Positions 52,292-60,904 of a stretch of DNA of 64,000 nt are shown here, piece by piece. The stretch is from Candidatus Latescibacterota bacterium (GTDB lineage Bacteria; Latescibacterota; UBA2968; UBA8231). Position 1 is the stretch's first letter; each line of letters starts with the position of its first letter. The position numbers and the translations under genes were made by a program. The stretch is from the NCBI GenBank assembly GCA_022819745.1, contig JAJEGS010000017.1:24181-88180 (forward strand). The letters are read 5' to 3'. The notes under the pieces were generated by a model. That model saw nothing but the letters and a program-made list of their open reading frames with translations. It searched no databases and was not told the DNA's origin.

Positions 52292-52981
52292 TCAGCCTCC
52301 AGGTCCGAGGGTGCCGAAGAATGCACCAATGGCGAGGAAAATCAGCGTGATAGCCGCAACGCCCGCATAGGCGCGGCTGCGCTCAATTTGCCCGACGATG
52401 GACAGCCCGAGGCTGGCGATGACGACCATCCAGACGATAAAAGGATCAATGAGGCTCAATAAAGCGCCCCCGAAACTTTTTTGGGCTTCCTCGGAGAGAA
52501 ACATCCCCAGCCCTATTTGCACATTCATCGTCTCATTGGCCAAGACCAGCGGCGTCTTGACAACGTGCTGGAGAATGGAAATCAGCGATGTGTACGCGAC
52601 GAGGGCCAAGCAGTGGCCATAGCCGAGCAGGCCGCCGAGTAATTTGCCTACTAAGAGGTAAATCGCAGCGCCAATAAAGAGCATGACAAACGTCATAACC
52701 GGCGCGGCAATTAGCCCGCTGATCCGTATGGCGTCTCCGCCCGCCATTTCACCGCGCTGTTCTGCGGGCATCTGCTGCTTCATCTGCTCCATCGCCTCAG
52801 CCACGTAGATCGGCGAGGTTAAATACGTGGAGAAGAAAATCGCCAACGCGACTATAATGGTCGGCACCAGCCAGTCGGCGGCACTGCGCTGCTCGGCTAC
52901 GGCCTCAAAGGTCTCGGATGGAGCGTAGAAGACGCGCAACATGCGGCCGACGACGCTCATTTCTGCTTGGGGAGCTTCCAT
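52292..52981 (-). CDS. Yip1-family membrane protein
   Basis: A 229-residue protein from the ATG at 52981, with about five membrane segments in the C-terminal two thirds. VGRMLRVFYAPSETFEAVAE near the N-terminus matches the YIP1 family start. It sits directly upstream of the MacA-type adaptor. A role in assembling the export complex is conceivable; the family is not well understood in bacteria. Confidence 0.7.
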   Translation of the reverse strand: MEAPQAEMSVVGRMLRVFYAPSETFEAVAEQRSAADWLVPTIIVALAIFFSTYLTSPIYVAEAMEQMKQQMPAEQRGEMAGGDAIRISGLIAAPVMTFVMLFIGAAIYLLVGKLLGGLLGYGHCLALVAYTSLISILQHVVKTPLVLANETMNVQIGLGMFLSEEAQKSFGGALLSLIDPFIVWMVVIASLGLSIVGQIERSRAYAGVAAITLIFLAIGAFFGTLGPGG

Positions 52982-53076
52982 GGCGGTTCCTTTGTGGGGG
53001 TAAAGGTTTTTATTCCGGCCCCAGAAGCAAACTAACGATTGGCTATCACAGTTCCAAACAAAGCCCCAGAGGGCCC

Positions 53077-54066
53077 CTACAACCACTTCAACAAGAACCG
53101 AGCCTGCGCCTCCTCTAGGCTCAGCAGGCCCTGGACGCACTTGCGGATGCGCCTTAGCATAGCTGCCGGATCATTGCACGCTCCCTTGAAGAACAAGTCG
53201 CGCGTCGTCTCCCAACGCCGGCCTATGTCCCCAAAAGTATCGGCCGCAGCCGACAGAGCACCCAAGCCGGTTGCCGCCGCCAGCCGCCGCAAATTGTCGT
53301 CCAGCCGCTGGCGCTGCGGGCCGAGTAGGGCCAACTGACAGAATACCTCCCGCATCCAAACGCGCATACTCTCTTTGTCCCGCTCAATCTGACGCCCCAT
53401 CTCCTCGACAAAACGCTGCGCGGCCGGCAGGCCCGTCTCTACCCGGCCGACCTTGTTGCCCGCGAGCATCTCCCGTACATCTTCCAAGAGGACCTGCTCC
53501 ATTTTTTCAACCGGATAAGGGTCGAGACCCTTGGGCACTGCGTAGTCGTACACCACCAGTTCGGGCAACATCTCGGGCAGACAAGAGAGCGGTACCTGCC
53601 CCACAAAGCCCTGCGGATTAACCAGAATCGTCAACATATCCGTCGCCTGCTCGTATCCATAGATGAGCATGGCCTCGCTGGCACCGGGTGTGTGATTGTA
53701 TCGAAAAGCCGCATCGCTCACATCGCGGGCATCCACCCAAGCGAGCAGCACCCGGTCTGCGGCAATCGACTCCTCAATGGCCTGCCACAAATCGGCAAAA
53801 TTGTCGCGGCGCACCTCGCGGCGCTCAATTCCGTAGAGATAGTACAAGTTGCGGTGGATCAGCTCATCGGCGGGCAAGCCAACGGGCATTCTCTCCTCGG
53901 CGTCAAAAAAGAACGACCAGCCCATCAAAGCCCCGTAGTACGCTCGCTCGTCGGCCAGTTGGGGACTGTAGTATTGAAGCGCGGCCATAATAGTCTCCCC
54001 AGAGGCAAACAACGTGGGATGCCCTTCGACTCGGTATAGATCGACAGGGCGGCGTACCTTTTTCAC
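53077..54066 (-). CDS. BtrH N-terminal-like (cysteine-protease-fold) hypothetical protein
   Basis: A 329-residue soluble protein. Its first half resembles the BtrH N-terminal fold: VLLAWVDARDV near residue 105, then HTPGASEAMLIYGYEQATDMLTILVNPQGFVGQVPLSCL in outline. This fold carries acyl-transfer chemistry in BtrH, but no catalytic Cys is evident here. The second half is helical. Its 5' leader is the stem-rich region at 54123-54415 if transcribed from that strand. Confidence 0.45.
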   Translation of the reverse strand: MKKVRRPVDLYRVEGHPTLFASGETIMAALQYYSPQLADERAYYGALMGWSFFFDAEERMPVGLPADELIHRNLYYLYGIERREVRRDNFADLWQAIEESIAADRVLLAWVDARDVSDAAFRYNHTPGASEAMLIYGYEQATDMLTILVNPQGFVGQVPLSCLPEMLPELVVYDYAVPKGLDPYPVEKMEQVLLEDVREMLAGNKVGRVETGLPAAQRFVEEMGRQIERDKESMRVWMREVFCQLALLGPQRQRLDDNLRRLAAATGLGALSAAADTFGDIGRRWETTRDLFFKGACNDPAAMLRRIRKCVQGLLSLEEAQARFLLKWL

Positions 54067-54122
54067 GGTATCCTCAATTGGTTAGAAGGTGAGTTGCCAA
54101 AGTCAGAGCAAGACGCACGTAC

Positions 54123-54420
54123 AGAGCGGTCTAAAAAGGACTTCTGCTCTAGACAGCGGATGGGATGGTAATGAGCAAGCGCCTTGGGCCAAGGCGGGCT
54201 TGCACCGCGCCTTCAGGCGTGAATCTGACCCATCTCCTTCGGAGAAGGGGAACAGGCGGCCCCCTCGGGGGCCGGGCCACGTTCAACATTCCCTGCAGAG
54301 TGCAGCGATGTCTCTACCTATTCGCCAAGGCAGAAGGGAGCGACCCTTCGCCGGGTATCGGCTATTGTATTCAGCAGATGACCCGACTAAGCGGGATCTG
54401 CAAGGAATGCTGAACATTCT
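54123..54420. ncRNA. Stem-loop-rich non-coding region, possible structured RNA
   Basis: At least seven hairpins are packed into 300 bp. The strongest are: gcaag-cgccttg with caaggcg-gg-cttgc (54175-54203); cgcc-ttca-ggcg (54208-54219); tctcc-ttc-ggaga (54233-54245); an 8-pair stem 54257-54274; ggc-gaaggg with cccttc-gcc (54329-54352); and cagat-cccg with cggg-atctg (54375-54400). All of this is closed by a 19-bp arm pair (54281-54299 with 54397-54415, two mismatches). No open frame here shows homology. Strand and family are unknown. Confidence 0.45.
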
Positions 54421-54474
54421 GAAGATAGGGGGAGATGGCCGCTGGCGACAAGGCAAACTTGTTTTGTAACAGTC

Positions 54475-54500
54475 AAAAAACCAGCCCCTTTGCGGGCTGG
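54475..54500 (-). terminator. Rho-independent terminator of the DUF1854 operon
   Basis: On the minus strand ccagccc-gcaaag-gggctgg (54500 to 54481) forms a 7-bp GC stem followed by TTTTTT (54480-54475). It lies 28 nt after the DUF1854 stop. Confidence 0.85.
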
Positions 54501-54527
54501 TCGGCATACTGCAACGGCGAGCGCTAG

Positions 54528-55058
54528 TCAGACGACCTGCTCAACCGCGGCCAAACTCTTCTTATCCAATTCGCCAAGATGCGGAATTTCAAAGCGGTTG
54601 CCATCGACATCGGTGATCAGCAGCCGGTGGTCGCCGAGCCATTGGGCGTTTTCTGAGACGTTCTGGACGACGAACTCGCGCGGGCCGCGGTCGGTCTGCA
54701 CGTCCCAATAAGAGGTGCCGTATTCGTTGCGCACCGCATTGACCCGCTGAATCGCCGCCGTCAAATAGCGCCGGTCCAACTCCTCCTCAATCAATGCACG
54801 CGCCTCTAAGTCGAGTTGGGTGAGATCGTCAATCATACAAATCTCCTCGTCTTTGGCGTCGAGGAGGCATATATAGCGGGTCGGGTGGGACAGCGGCGCA
54901 GCGCGAACTACCTTCACCTTCAGATACGAGCGGTCGCCATCGATAGTCAAGCGCAAGATCCAAGCCGGCTCGCGGAAGAGGCGCAGCTTGTCAATTTCCA
55001 CGTGCTCGGGGTGAGTCACGGTAATCGGGGTAATCGCTAATTTTCCGTTATCTGTCAT
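54528..55058 (-). CDS. DUF1854 family protein (second copy)
   Basis: A 176-residue paralogue of the protein at 2965-3483. It shares YWDVQTDRGPREFVVQ near residue 125 and TDVDGNRFEIPHLGEL near 150. The ATG at 55058 follows AGGGAAG; a GTG at 55073 overlaps the ABC stop. It is the third gene of an operon with two ABC half-transporters. Confidence 0.85.
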   Translation of the reverse strand: MTDNGKLAITPITVTHPEHVEIDKLRLFREPAWILRLTIDGDRSYLKVKVVRAAPLSHPTRYICLLDAKDEEICMIDDLTQLDLEARALIEEELDRRYLTAAIQRVNAVRNEYGTSYWDVQTDRGPREFVVQNVSENAQWLGDHRLLITDVDGNRFEIPHLGELDKKSLAAVEQVV

Positions 55059-55072
55059 TGCGTCTTCCCTCA

Positions 55073-57283
55073 CTAGCCGCTAGTGGCCATGACTGCCGAT
55101 GTCTCGCGTTGGGTCTTCACCAGATTGTAGAAAATGCCCTCGCGCGCCATCAATTCTTCGTGCGTGCCAATTTCGGCTATTTTGCCCCCGTCGAGCACCA
55201 CGAGGCGATCGGCGCTGCGCAAGGTTGAAAGCCGATGGGCAATGGCAAAAGTCGTGCGGCCTTTGACCAGCCGCTGAATCGCCTCTTGGATCTTTTTCTC
55301 GGTCGGCGTATCGAGCGACGAAGTCGCCTCGTCCAAGATCAGGATCCTCGGGTCGTGGAGAATGGCCCGCGCAATGGAAATGCGCTGCTTCTCGCCGCCA
55401 GCGAGCTTGTCGCCCTGCTCCCCAGCTACCATGTCGTACCCGTCGGGCTTCTTGACGATGAATTCGTGGGCGTTGGCCGCGCGGGCCGCGCGCAAGATCT
55501 CGTCGAACGTGGCACCGGGCTTGCCGTAGGCGATGTTTTCGGCAATCGTGCCGTTGAACAAAAACGACTGCTGGGCCACCATGCCGATCTGCGAACGCAA
55601 GTCGCGTAGGCTGATTTTGCGGATATCGATCCCGTCGATGGCGAGACGACCGTGCGAGACATCGTAAAAGCGCGTGATTAGGTTGATCAGCGTGCTCTTG
55701 CCCGTCCCGGACTTGCCCACCAAGCCGATCATCTCGCCCGGCTGCACCACCAAGTCGAGGTCGCGCAGGACGATCTTGCCCGGGTCATAGCCAAAGGCCG
55801 CGCCCTCAAAGGCGACTTGGCCCTCAAGCGCAGGGACGCGCTGGGCGCTGGGATGGTCAAACGGCTCGGAGGGCGCATCGACGATTTCAAATATGCGCTC
55901 GGCCCCGGCAAAGGCCCGCACCATGAAGCTGTAGAAGTCGCCAAACCACTTGAGCGGGTGGTAGAGCATCCACAGATAGGCGATAAAGGCCATCAGCTCC
56001 CCCAGCGATAGCTCGCCGCCAACGATCTGCTGACCGCCGAAATACCACACGAAGAACCCGCCAAAACTCATAAAGAAGTTGGTCACCATAAAGAACACCA
56101 ACCACGAGCGCTCGGCGCTGACGCTGATTTGGCGCAGGGCGTGGTTGCGCTGATCAAAGCGCTCGGACTCGCGGTGCTCTTGCGCAAAAGCCTTGACCAC
56201 GCGGATGCCGGAGATCGACTCGTTGAGATGCGTCGTCAGTCGTGACCAGCGCGCCGACCAGCGGCCCCAAAAGCGCTGCAGGCGATTCCAGATCAGGCTT
56301 GAGCCAATGATAATCGGCGGCACCGGGGCCAGCACGTACAGGGTCAGCTCCCAGTTCATGTAGAACAGCAGCCCCAAGATACCGACGATCATCGCGGCAT
56401 TGGAGACGATATAGGGCATGTCAAAGAGCAGATAGTCTTCGACCATTTCCGAGTCGTTGTTCATGCGCGAGATCAACGCGCCGACCTTGCGCTTGTCGTA
56501 GAAGCGCAGGGGCAGGTACTGGAGTGCCTTGAACAAATCCGTGCGCAAGTGCTCAATGGCGCGGAAGCCGACCCGGACGTTGAGCCAGCGTCGCACCACA
56601 CCGACGCACCACTCGACGACGCCGATAACAAAGAGACCACCGACCAACCAGTAGAGTAGGTTGGCTTCCGTGCCGGGGACGAGTACATCGTCGATGAGAT
56701 GCTTGACGATATAGGGCGGAGCCAACTCCAGAAGCGAAGACAACACGGTCAGGCCCAGCAACAAGGCTAGCTGAAATCGATAGGGCAGCATGTAGCCGAT
56801 CAGGCGCTTAAAGGTATCGAATTTGGCAATGCAGACCGGGCATATCCCGCCTATTTCGGGCAGGCGGCGCCCGCATTGCTCACAGTGCGTGCGGTCCAGC
56901 TCGTGGGGCAGGTTGAGGTCCTGGCCCTCTTTGAGCTGTTCGATCCCCTCGGCCACCTCGGCGAATTTGGACGCCAGTGAATTGGAATAATACAGATGCG
57001 TCGGTGCGCCCTCTTCGCGCTCCACTTCCAAACGCCCGCCACCGACGAGCGCCTCAATGCGGGCGGACTTGACCGCTTGCAGCGAAAACTCCACGTCGCC
57101 GCTCGCGCCGTTGGGATCGAGGACCATCAGGCGCTTCGCCGTTACGATCAACCAGCGCTGCTCAAAGCGATCCTCGCCAGCCATATCCGTGGCAACCTGG
57201 ATTAGGACTTCTTCCTCGCGGCCCTTGCGCGATTCGACTTTGGCTTCAATAGTACGTGGCAGATTTTCCAAAAAGGTGGACAT
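55073..57283 (-). CDS. ABC exporter half-transporter with PH-like domain and zinc ribbon (A)
   Basis: A 736-residue half-transporter from the ATG at 57283. The N-terminal PH-like domain (RFEQRWLIVTAKRLMVLDP) is followed by a zinc ribbon CEQCGRRLPEIGGICPVC. A type I exporter membrane domain and an ATPase domain with Walker A GKSGTGKST come next. The signature is LAGGEKQ instead of LSGGE and Walker B is ILILDEATSSLD. It starts 7 nt after the upstream ABC stop. The pair likely forms a heterodimer. Confidence 0.9.
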   Translation of the reverse strand: MSTFLENLPRTIEAKVESRKGREEEVLIQVATDMAGEDRFEQRWLIVTAKRLMVLDPNGASGDVEFSLQAVKSARIEALVGGGRLEVEREEGAPTHLYYSNSLASKFAEVAEGIEQLKEGQDLNLPHELDRTHCEQCGRRLPEIGGICPVCIAKFDTFKRLIGYMLPYRFQLALLLGLTVLSSLLELAPPYIVKHLIDDVLVPGTEANLLYWLVGGLFVIGVVEWCVGVVRRWLNVRVGFRAIEHLRTDLFKALQYLPLRFYDKRKVGALISRMNNDSEMVEDYLLFDMPYIVSNAAMIVGILGLLFYMNWELTLYVLAPVPPIIIGSSLIWNRLQRFWGRWSARWSRLTTHLNESISGIRVVKAFAQEHRESERFDQRNHALRQISVSAERSWLVFFMVTNFFMSFGGFFVWYFGGQQIVGGELSLGELMAFIAYLWMLYHPLKWFGDFYSFMVRAFAGAERIFEIVDAPSEPFDHPSAQRVPALEGQVAFEGAAFGYDPGKIVLRDLDLVVQPGEMIGLVGKSGTGKSTLINLITRFYDVSHGRLAIDGIDIRKISLRDLRSQIGMVAQQSFLFNGTIAENIAYGKPGATFDEILRAARAANAHEFIVKKPDGYDMVAGEQGDKLAGGEKQRISIARAILHDPRILILDEATSSLDTPTEKKIQEAIQRLVKGRTTFAIAHRLSTLRSADRLVVLDGGKIAEIGTHEELMAREGIFYNLVKTQRETSAVMATSG

Positions 57284-57290
57284 GGATGGT

Positions 57291-59525
57291 CTATTCCTTA
57301 ATGGCGATGATCTCGGCCACTTCTCTTTGCAAATTGACCAACTCGTAAAAGGTCCCCTGCTTCGCCATAAGCTCTGCGTGCGTCCCCTGCTCGACAATGC
57401 GGCCATCGTCGAGGACCATCAGCCGGTCGGCGTTGCGCAACGTCGAAAGTCGGTGGGCAATGGCCACGGTGGTGCGCCCCTCGACGAGCCGCTGAATCGC
57501 CTCCTGGATCTGCAACTCGGTCTCCACATCGACCGAGGCCGTGGCTTCGTCGAGGATCAGGATGCGCGGATTGTGGAGAATGGCGCGGGCAATGGAGACG
57601 CGCTGGCGCTCTCCCCCCGAAAGCCCGGCCCCCTTCTCCCCAACTTGGGTCTCATAGCCGTCGGGCTTGGCCATGATAAAGTTGTGAGCGTTAGCCGCGC
57701 GGGCGGCCGCCATAATGTCCGCAAAGGAGGAGCCGGGCCGACCGTAGCCGATGTTCTCGGCAATGGTGCCAGAAAAGAGCACCGGCTCCTGCAGCACAAT
57801 GCCGATCTGCGAGCGCAAGTCGCGCAGATGAATTTTGCGGATGTCGATCCCGTCGATCGCAATGGACCCGTAGTCGACGTCATAGAAGCGGGCAATGAGG
57901 TTGACCGTCGTCGTCTTGCCGACCCCGGACTTGCCCACGAGGCCGATCATCTCGCCCGGCTGGATGTCCAAGTCAAAATCCTTCAGCACGGGCTTGCTCT
58001 TGTCGTAGCCAAAGGTGACGCCCTCGAAGCGAATGCCCCCTTTCATGCGCGGCACCCGCTTTGCGGTCGGATCCTCGTACGCCTCGGGCTGGGTGTCGAT
58101 GACCTCGAAGATGCGCTCGGCCCCAGCAAAGGCCCGCGACATCCAAGAATTGACTTGGCCGAACCACTCCAAGGGGCCGTAGAACAGCCACATATACGAG
58201 TAAAAGGCCAGCAGCGTGCCCAAGGTCATTTTTCCGCCGAGGACTTGCTGCCCGCCGAGCAACCATACTACCAAGACGCCCAAACCCGTCAAAAACGTGA
58301 TGGTAGCGAAAAACACGCCGCGATTTACCGCGGTCTTTTCAGCGACTTCGCGCAGCCGGCCGTTGGGCTTGGCAAAGGACGCTATTTCCCGATCCTCCTG
58401 GGCAAACGCCTTGACCACGCGGATCCCAGAAAGCGTCTCCACCGTGCGCTCGGTCAAGCCAGACCAAACTTGGCCCCATTTGACGAAAAACCCGCGCAGC
58501 CGCTTCCAAAAAATTACCCCCCACACCATGGTCAGCGGCACGGGTATCAACACGTACAGGCTCAACGACCAACTCATCCAAAACAAAAACCCGAGAATGC
58601 CAAATACCATCAGGCCGTTGATGACGATATAGGGCAAACCATCGACGAGGAAGTCCTGCAACATGCCAGCGTCGCGGGTGGCCCGCGAGATGAGGGAGCC
58701 GACCTTGCGCTTGTCGTAAAACTGCAAGGACAGCATCTCCAGCCGGCGATAGAGGTTCGAGCGAATATCCGCGGTGAGTTGCGCGCCGAGCCAAGTCGCA
58801 ATCCAGCCGTGGGCCCATTCGGCGACCCACGCCGAGAAGCGGACGCCGATCAAGGCCGCGATGAACAGACCCAAGAGATGGATGCGCTCGTCAAACCCCG
58901 TGGCCTGGCCTTCCACCGGGACCAACACCTCATCGACGATGCGCTTGGTAATCAGCGGTGGGGCCAACTCCGCGACCGTAGTGGCAATGGAGGCAAAGGC
59001 CAAGACGCCCGCTTTGAGCTTGTACGGACCGAGATAGCTGGCAATGCGCTTGAGGGTCGCCAGTTTTTTGATACACGCCGGACAGATGCCGTTTTTCTCT
59101 GGCAAGAGCCGCTGGCAGCGCTCGCAGCGGGTCCGGTCCAAGTGCCCATTGATGGCAAAGGGCTGACCTTGGCGCAACTGCTCCAAGCCCCGCGCCACCT
59201 CGGACATTTTTTCGGCCTCCGAACTGGTGTAGCTCAGCGACAAGGTCGGCGCATCCACGCGCTCAATCTCCAACTGGCCGCCGCCGACAATCGCGTCGGT
59301 GCGCACCTCGGCCAACGCGGCGAGTGGGATATCGACGATCTCGCCCTGAGTGGGCACGACGAGGACGCGATGCTCGGTAGCCACTAGCCACTGTTGGCCA
59401 AAGCGCCCGTCCGCAGCCAAGTCCGTCGAGGCGCGGATGAGCACCTCCTCCTCAGCGGGCAGGACGGCAGCAATCCGCGCGGTCGCGGTCGCGTCGGCTG
59501 ACTCTAGCAGTTTTTGCGCGTTCAT
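57291..59525 (-). CDS. ABC exporter half-transporter with PH-like domain and zinc ribbon (B)
   Basis: A 744-residue half-transporter from the ATG at 59525. It has the same layout: PH-like domain, zinc ribbon CERCQRLLPEKNGICPAC, exporter membrane domain, Walker A GKSGVGKTT, signature LSGGERQ and Walker B ILILDEATASVD. It is the first gene of the three-gene DUF1854 operon. Both half-transporters keep the catalytic Glu, so both sites may hydrolyse ATP. Confidence 0.9.
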   Translation of the reverse strand: MNAQKLLESADATATARIAAVLPAEEEVLIRASTDLAADGRFGQQWLVATEHRVLVVPTQGEIVDIPLAALAEVRTDAIVGGGQLEIERVDAPTLSLSYTSSEAEKMSEVARGLEQLRQGQPFAINGHLDRTRCERCQRLLPEKNGICPACIKKLATLKRIASYLGPYKLKAGVLAFASIATTVAELAPPLITKRIVDEVLVPVEGQATGFDERIHLLGLFIAALIGVRFSAWVAEWAHGWIATWLGAQLTADIRSNLYRRLEMLSLQFYDKRKVGSLISRATRDAGMLQDFLVDGLPYIVINGLMVFGILGFLFWMSWSLSLYVLIPVPLTMVWGVIFWKRLRGFFVKWGQVWSGLTERTVETLSGIRVVKAFAQEDREIASFAKPNGRLREVAEKTAVNRGVFFATITFLTGLGVLVVWLLGGQQVLGGKMTLGTLLAFYSYMWLFYGPLEWFGQVNSWMSRAFAGAERIFEVIDTQPEAYEDPTAKRVPRMKGGIRFEGVTFGYDKSKPVLKDFDLDIQPGEMIGLVGKSGVGKTTTVNLIARFYDVDYGSIAIDGIDIRKIHLRDLRSQIGIVLQEPVLFSGTIAENIGYGRPGSSFADIMAAARAANAHNFIMAKPDGYETQVGEKGAGLSGGERQRVSIARAILHNPRILILDEATASVDVETELQIQEAIQRLVEGRTTVAIAHRLSTLRNADRLMVLDDGRIVEQGTHAELMAKQGTFYELVNLQREVAEIIAIKE

Positions 59526-59696
59526 GTCTTGGTAAGGCCCCGCAAAATGGGTTGACTCAACCTTGAAAAAACTCTCTTGGCATTGAAACAATGGCAAGGG
59601 CAAACTAAGCGCAGGCGCGCCATCCAGTCTTGCACGCGATGCGGACTTCGGCGATCTATTTTTCCAATCTGCTCTTATCCTTACATTATAAAGTCT

Positions 59697-60494
59697 ATGA
59701 CCGCCATGACCGCAGACCAAAAGACCCTAGTGCCCTCGTCCAGCGAAGAGCGCGATCAGCAGCTAACGCACTACCTCCGCGACCTAGGCTTGGAGCAGAT
59801 GCCGGCCGAGGATCTCTTGCGCTGGGCCAGCGAGACCTTTCCCGGCCGGGCCGTACTCAACACCAGCTTCCAGTACACCGGCGTGGCGATGATCCACATG
59901 GCGACGGAGATGGGGCTGAACTTGCGCTTTGCCACCATCGACACCCACCGACTTCACCCTGAGACGTACGCCTTTATGGAGGAAGTCAGAGCGCGCTACG
60001 GCTGCCACTTCGAGGTCGTCCAACCCAAGCGCGGCGATGTCGAGCGGATGGTCGCACGCCACGGCGAGTACTTGTTTTTCGACTCCAAGGAAAAACAGGA
60101 GCACTGCTGCCAAGTGCGGAAGGAATGGCCTAACAACGCGCTGTTGCAGACCGCGGACTGCTGGATTTCAGGGCAGCGCTGGGACCAGTCCGCGCATCGC
60201 CAGCAGACGGCCAAGAAGGCGGTCTTGATCGACGAGTACAGCACCCGGCGCAAAATACTCAAGCTCAATCCATTGGTCGATTGGAGTGAAGAGGAGCTAA
60301 TGGAGTTTACGCGGGCAAACAACTTACCGGTGCATCCGCTCTACGGCCAAGGCTACCCGAGCTTTGGCTGCATCATCTGCTCCACCCCGATCCGGCCCGA
60401 CGAACCCAAGCGCAACGGTCGCTGGCGTTGGTTCAACGAACAAGCCGATGTCGCAGACGACCACAAAGAGTGCGGGCTGCACTACAACATCTGA
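59697..60494 (+). CDS. cysH: Phosphoadenylyl/adenylyl-sulfate reductase (4Fe-4S type)
   Basis: A 265-residue assimilatory reductase that releases sulfite from activated sulfate. The cysteine set CC at 137-138 and CxxC at 225-228 binds a 4Fe-4S cluster, indicating an adenylyl-sulfate (APS) reductase. The C-terminal ECGLH Cys at 259 is the catalytic thiol. LNTSFQYTGVAMIHM and HPLYGQGYPSFGC are family blocks. The ATG at 59697 is chosen; another is at 59706. A probable selenoprotein starts 13 nt after its stop. Confidence 0.92.
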   Translation: MTAMTADQKTLVPSSSEERDQQLTHYLRDLGLEQMPAEDLLRWASETFPGRAVLNTSFQYTGVAMIHMATEMGLNLRFATIDTHRLHPETYAFMEEVRARYGCHFEVVQPKRGDVERMVARHGEYLFFDSKEKQEHCCQVRKEWPNNALLQTADCWISGQRWDQSAHRQQTAKKAVLIDEYSTRRKILKLNPLVDWSEEELMEFTRANNLPVHPLYGQGYPSFGCIICSTPIRPDEPKRNGRWRWFNEQADVADDHKECGLHYNI

Positions 60495-60507
60495 AGGAAC
60501 CTGAGCA

Positions 60508-60858
60508 ATGGTCCACGCCTTAGAATGGCGCTACCACCGCCCCGGCTGAACGAGCTGCAAGCGCGCACAAGAGTTTCTTGTGCAAAACAACATTGCCGAC
60601 GGCATAGTGCAGAGCGCGACCAAAGAACCGGTCGCGGGCACGGCCGCCCTCGCCCTGCTAGCAGACGCGACCGAGCTGTTCGTCGCCCAAGGACAGCGCG
60701 TCCTCCGCTTCGACTTGATGTCGCAACGGCCCTCGGACGAAGAATTGCTTCAGCTTCTATTGGGGCGTTCTAGCAAACTCCGGGCACCCGCGTTCCGCTG
60801 CGGCACGCGCCTAATCGTCGGCTACAATCAGGCACTGCTGCCGACGGCCTTGGATTAG
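60508..60858 (+). CDS. Probable selenoprotein, ArsC-like thioredoxin fold
   Basis: From the ATG at 60508 (after GAAGGAAC) the frame encodes MVHALEWRYHRPG, TGA, TSCKRAQEFL and continues without interruption to TAG at 60856. Read as selenocysteine the TGA at residue 14 gives a U-T-S-C redox motif in the position of the C-x-x-C of ArsC/glutaredoxin-like proteins. The total is 116 residues, the usual size. Downstream are GTAALALL and KLRAPAFRCGTRLIVGYN. A bacterial SECIS-like hairpin lies 15 nt after the TGA. It probably uses the operon of the APS reductase; its role may be thiol-disulfide or arsenate-like reduction. An ordinary caller would begin it at 60580. Confidence 0.75.
60565..60583 (+). 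promoter_or_regulatory. Bacterial SECIS-like stem-loop
   Basis: gcacaaga (60565-60572) is exactly complementary to tcttgtgc (60576-60583), with apical loop GUU. The stem starts 15 nt after the TGA at 60547-60549. Bacterial SECIS elements are short hairpins with a G in the apical loop, lying at this distance inside the coding sequence. Confidence 0.75.
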
Positions 60859-60904
60859 ATGCGTTTGCCGACATCGGCTATGGCATCCAACGCATGACGC
60901 CTAT

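Noticed and set aside
54123..54420. Assignment of the stem-rich region to tmRNA, RNase P, 6S or SRP RNA
   Set aside because: Conserved core sequences of those RNAs are not visible on either strand.
57057..59387. A 776-codon plus-strand open frame
   Set aside because: It lies antisense to two clear ABC exporters, has no domain, and is explained by GC-rich codon bias.
60525..60773. An 82-codon open frame over the selenoprotein locus
   Set aside because: Arg-rich with no family pattern; the overlapping frame read through TGA matches a thioredoxin-fold family.
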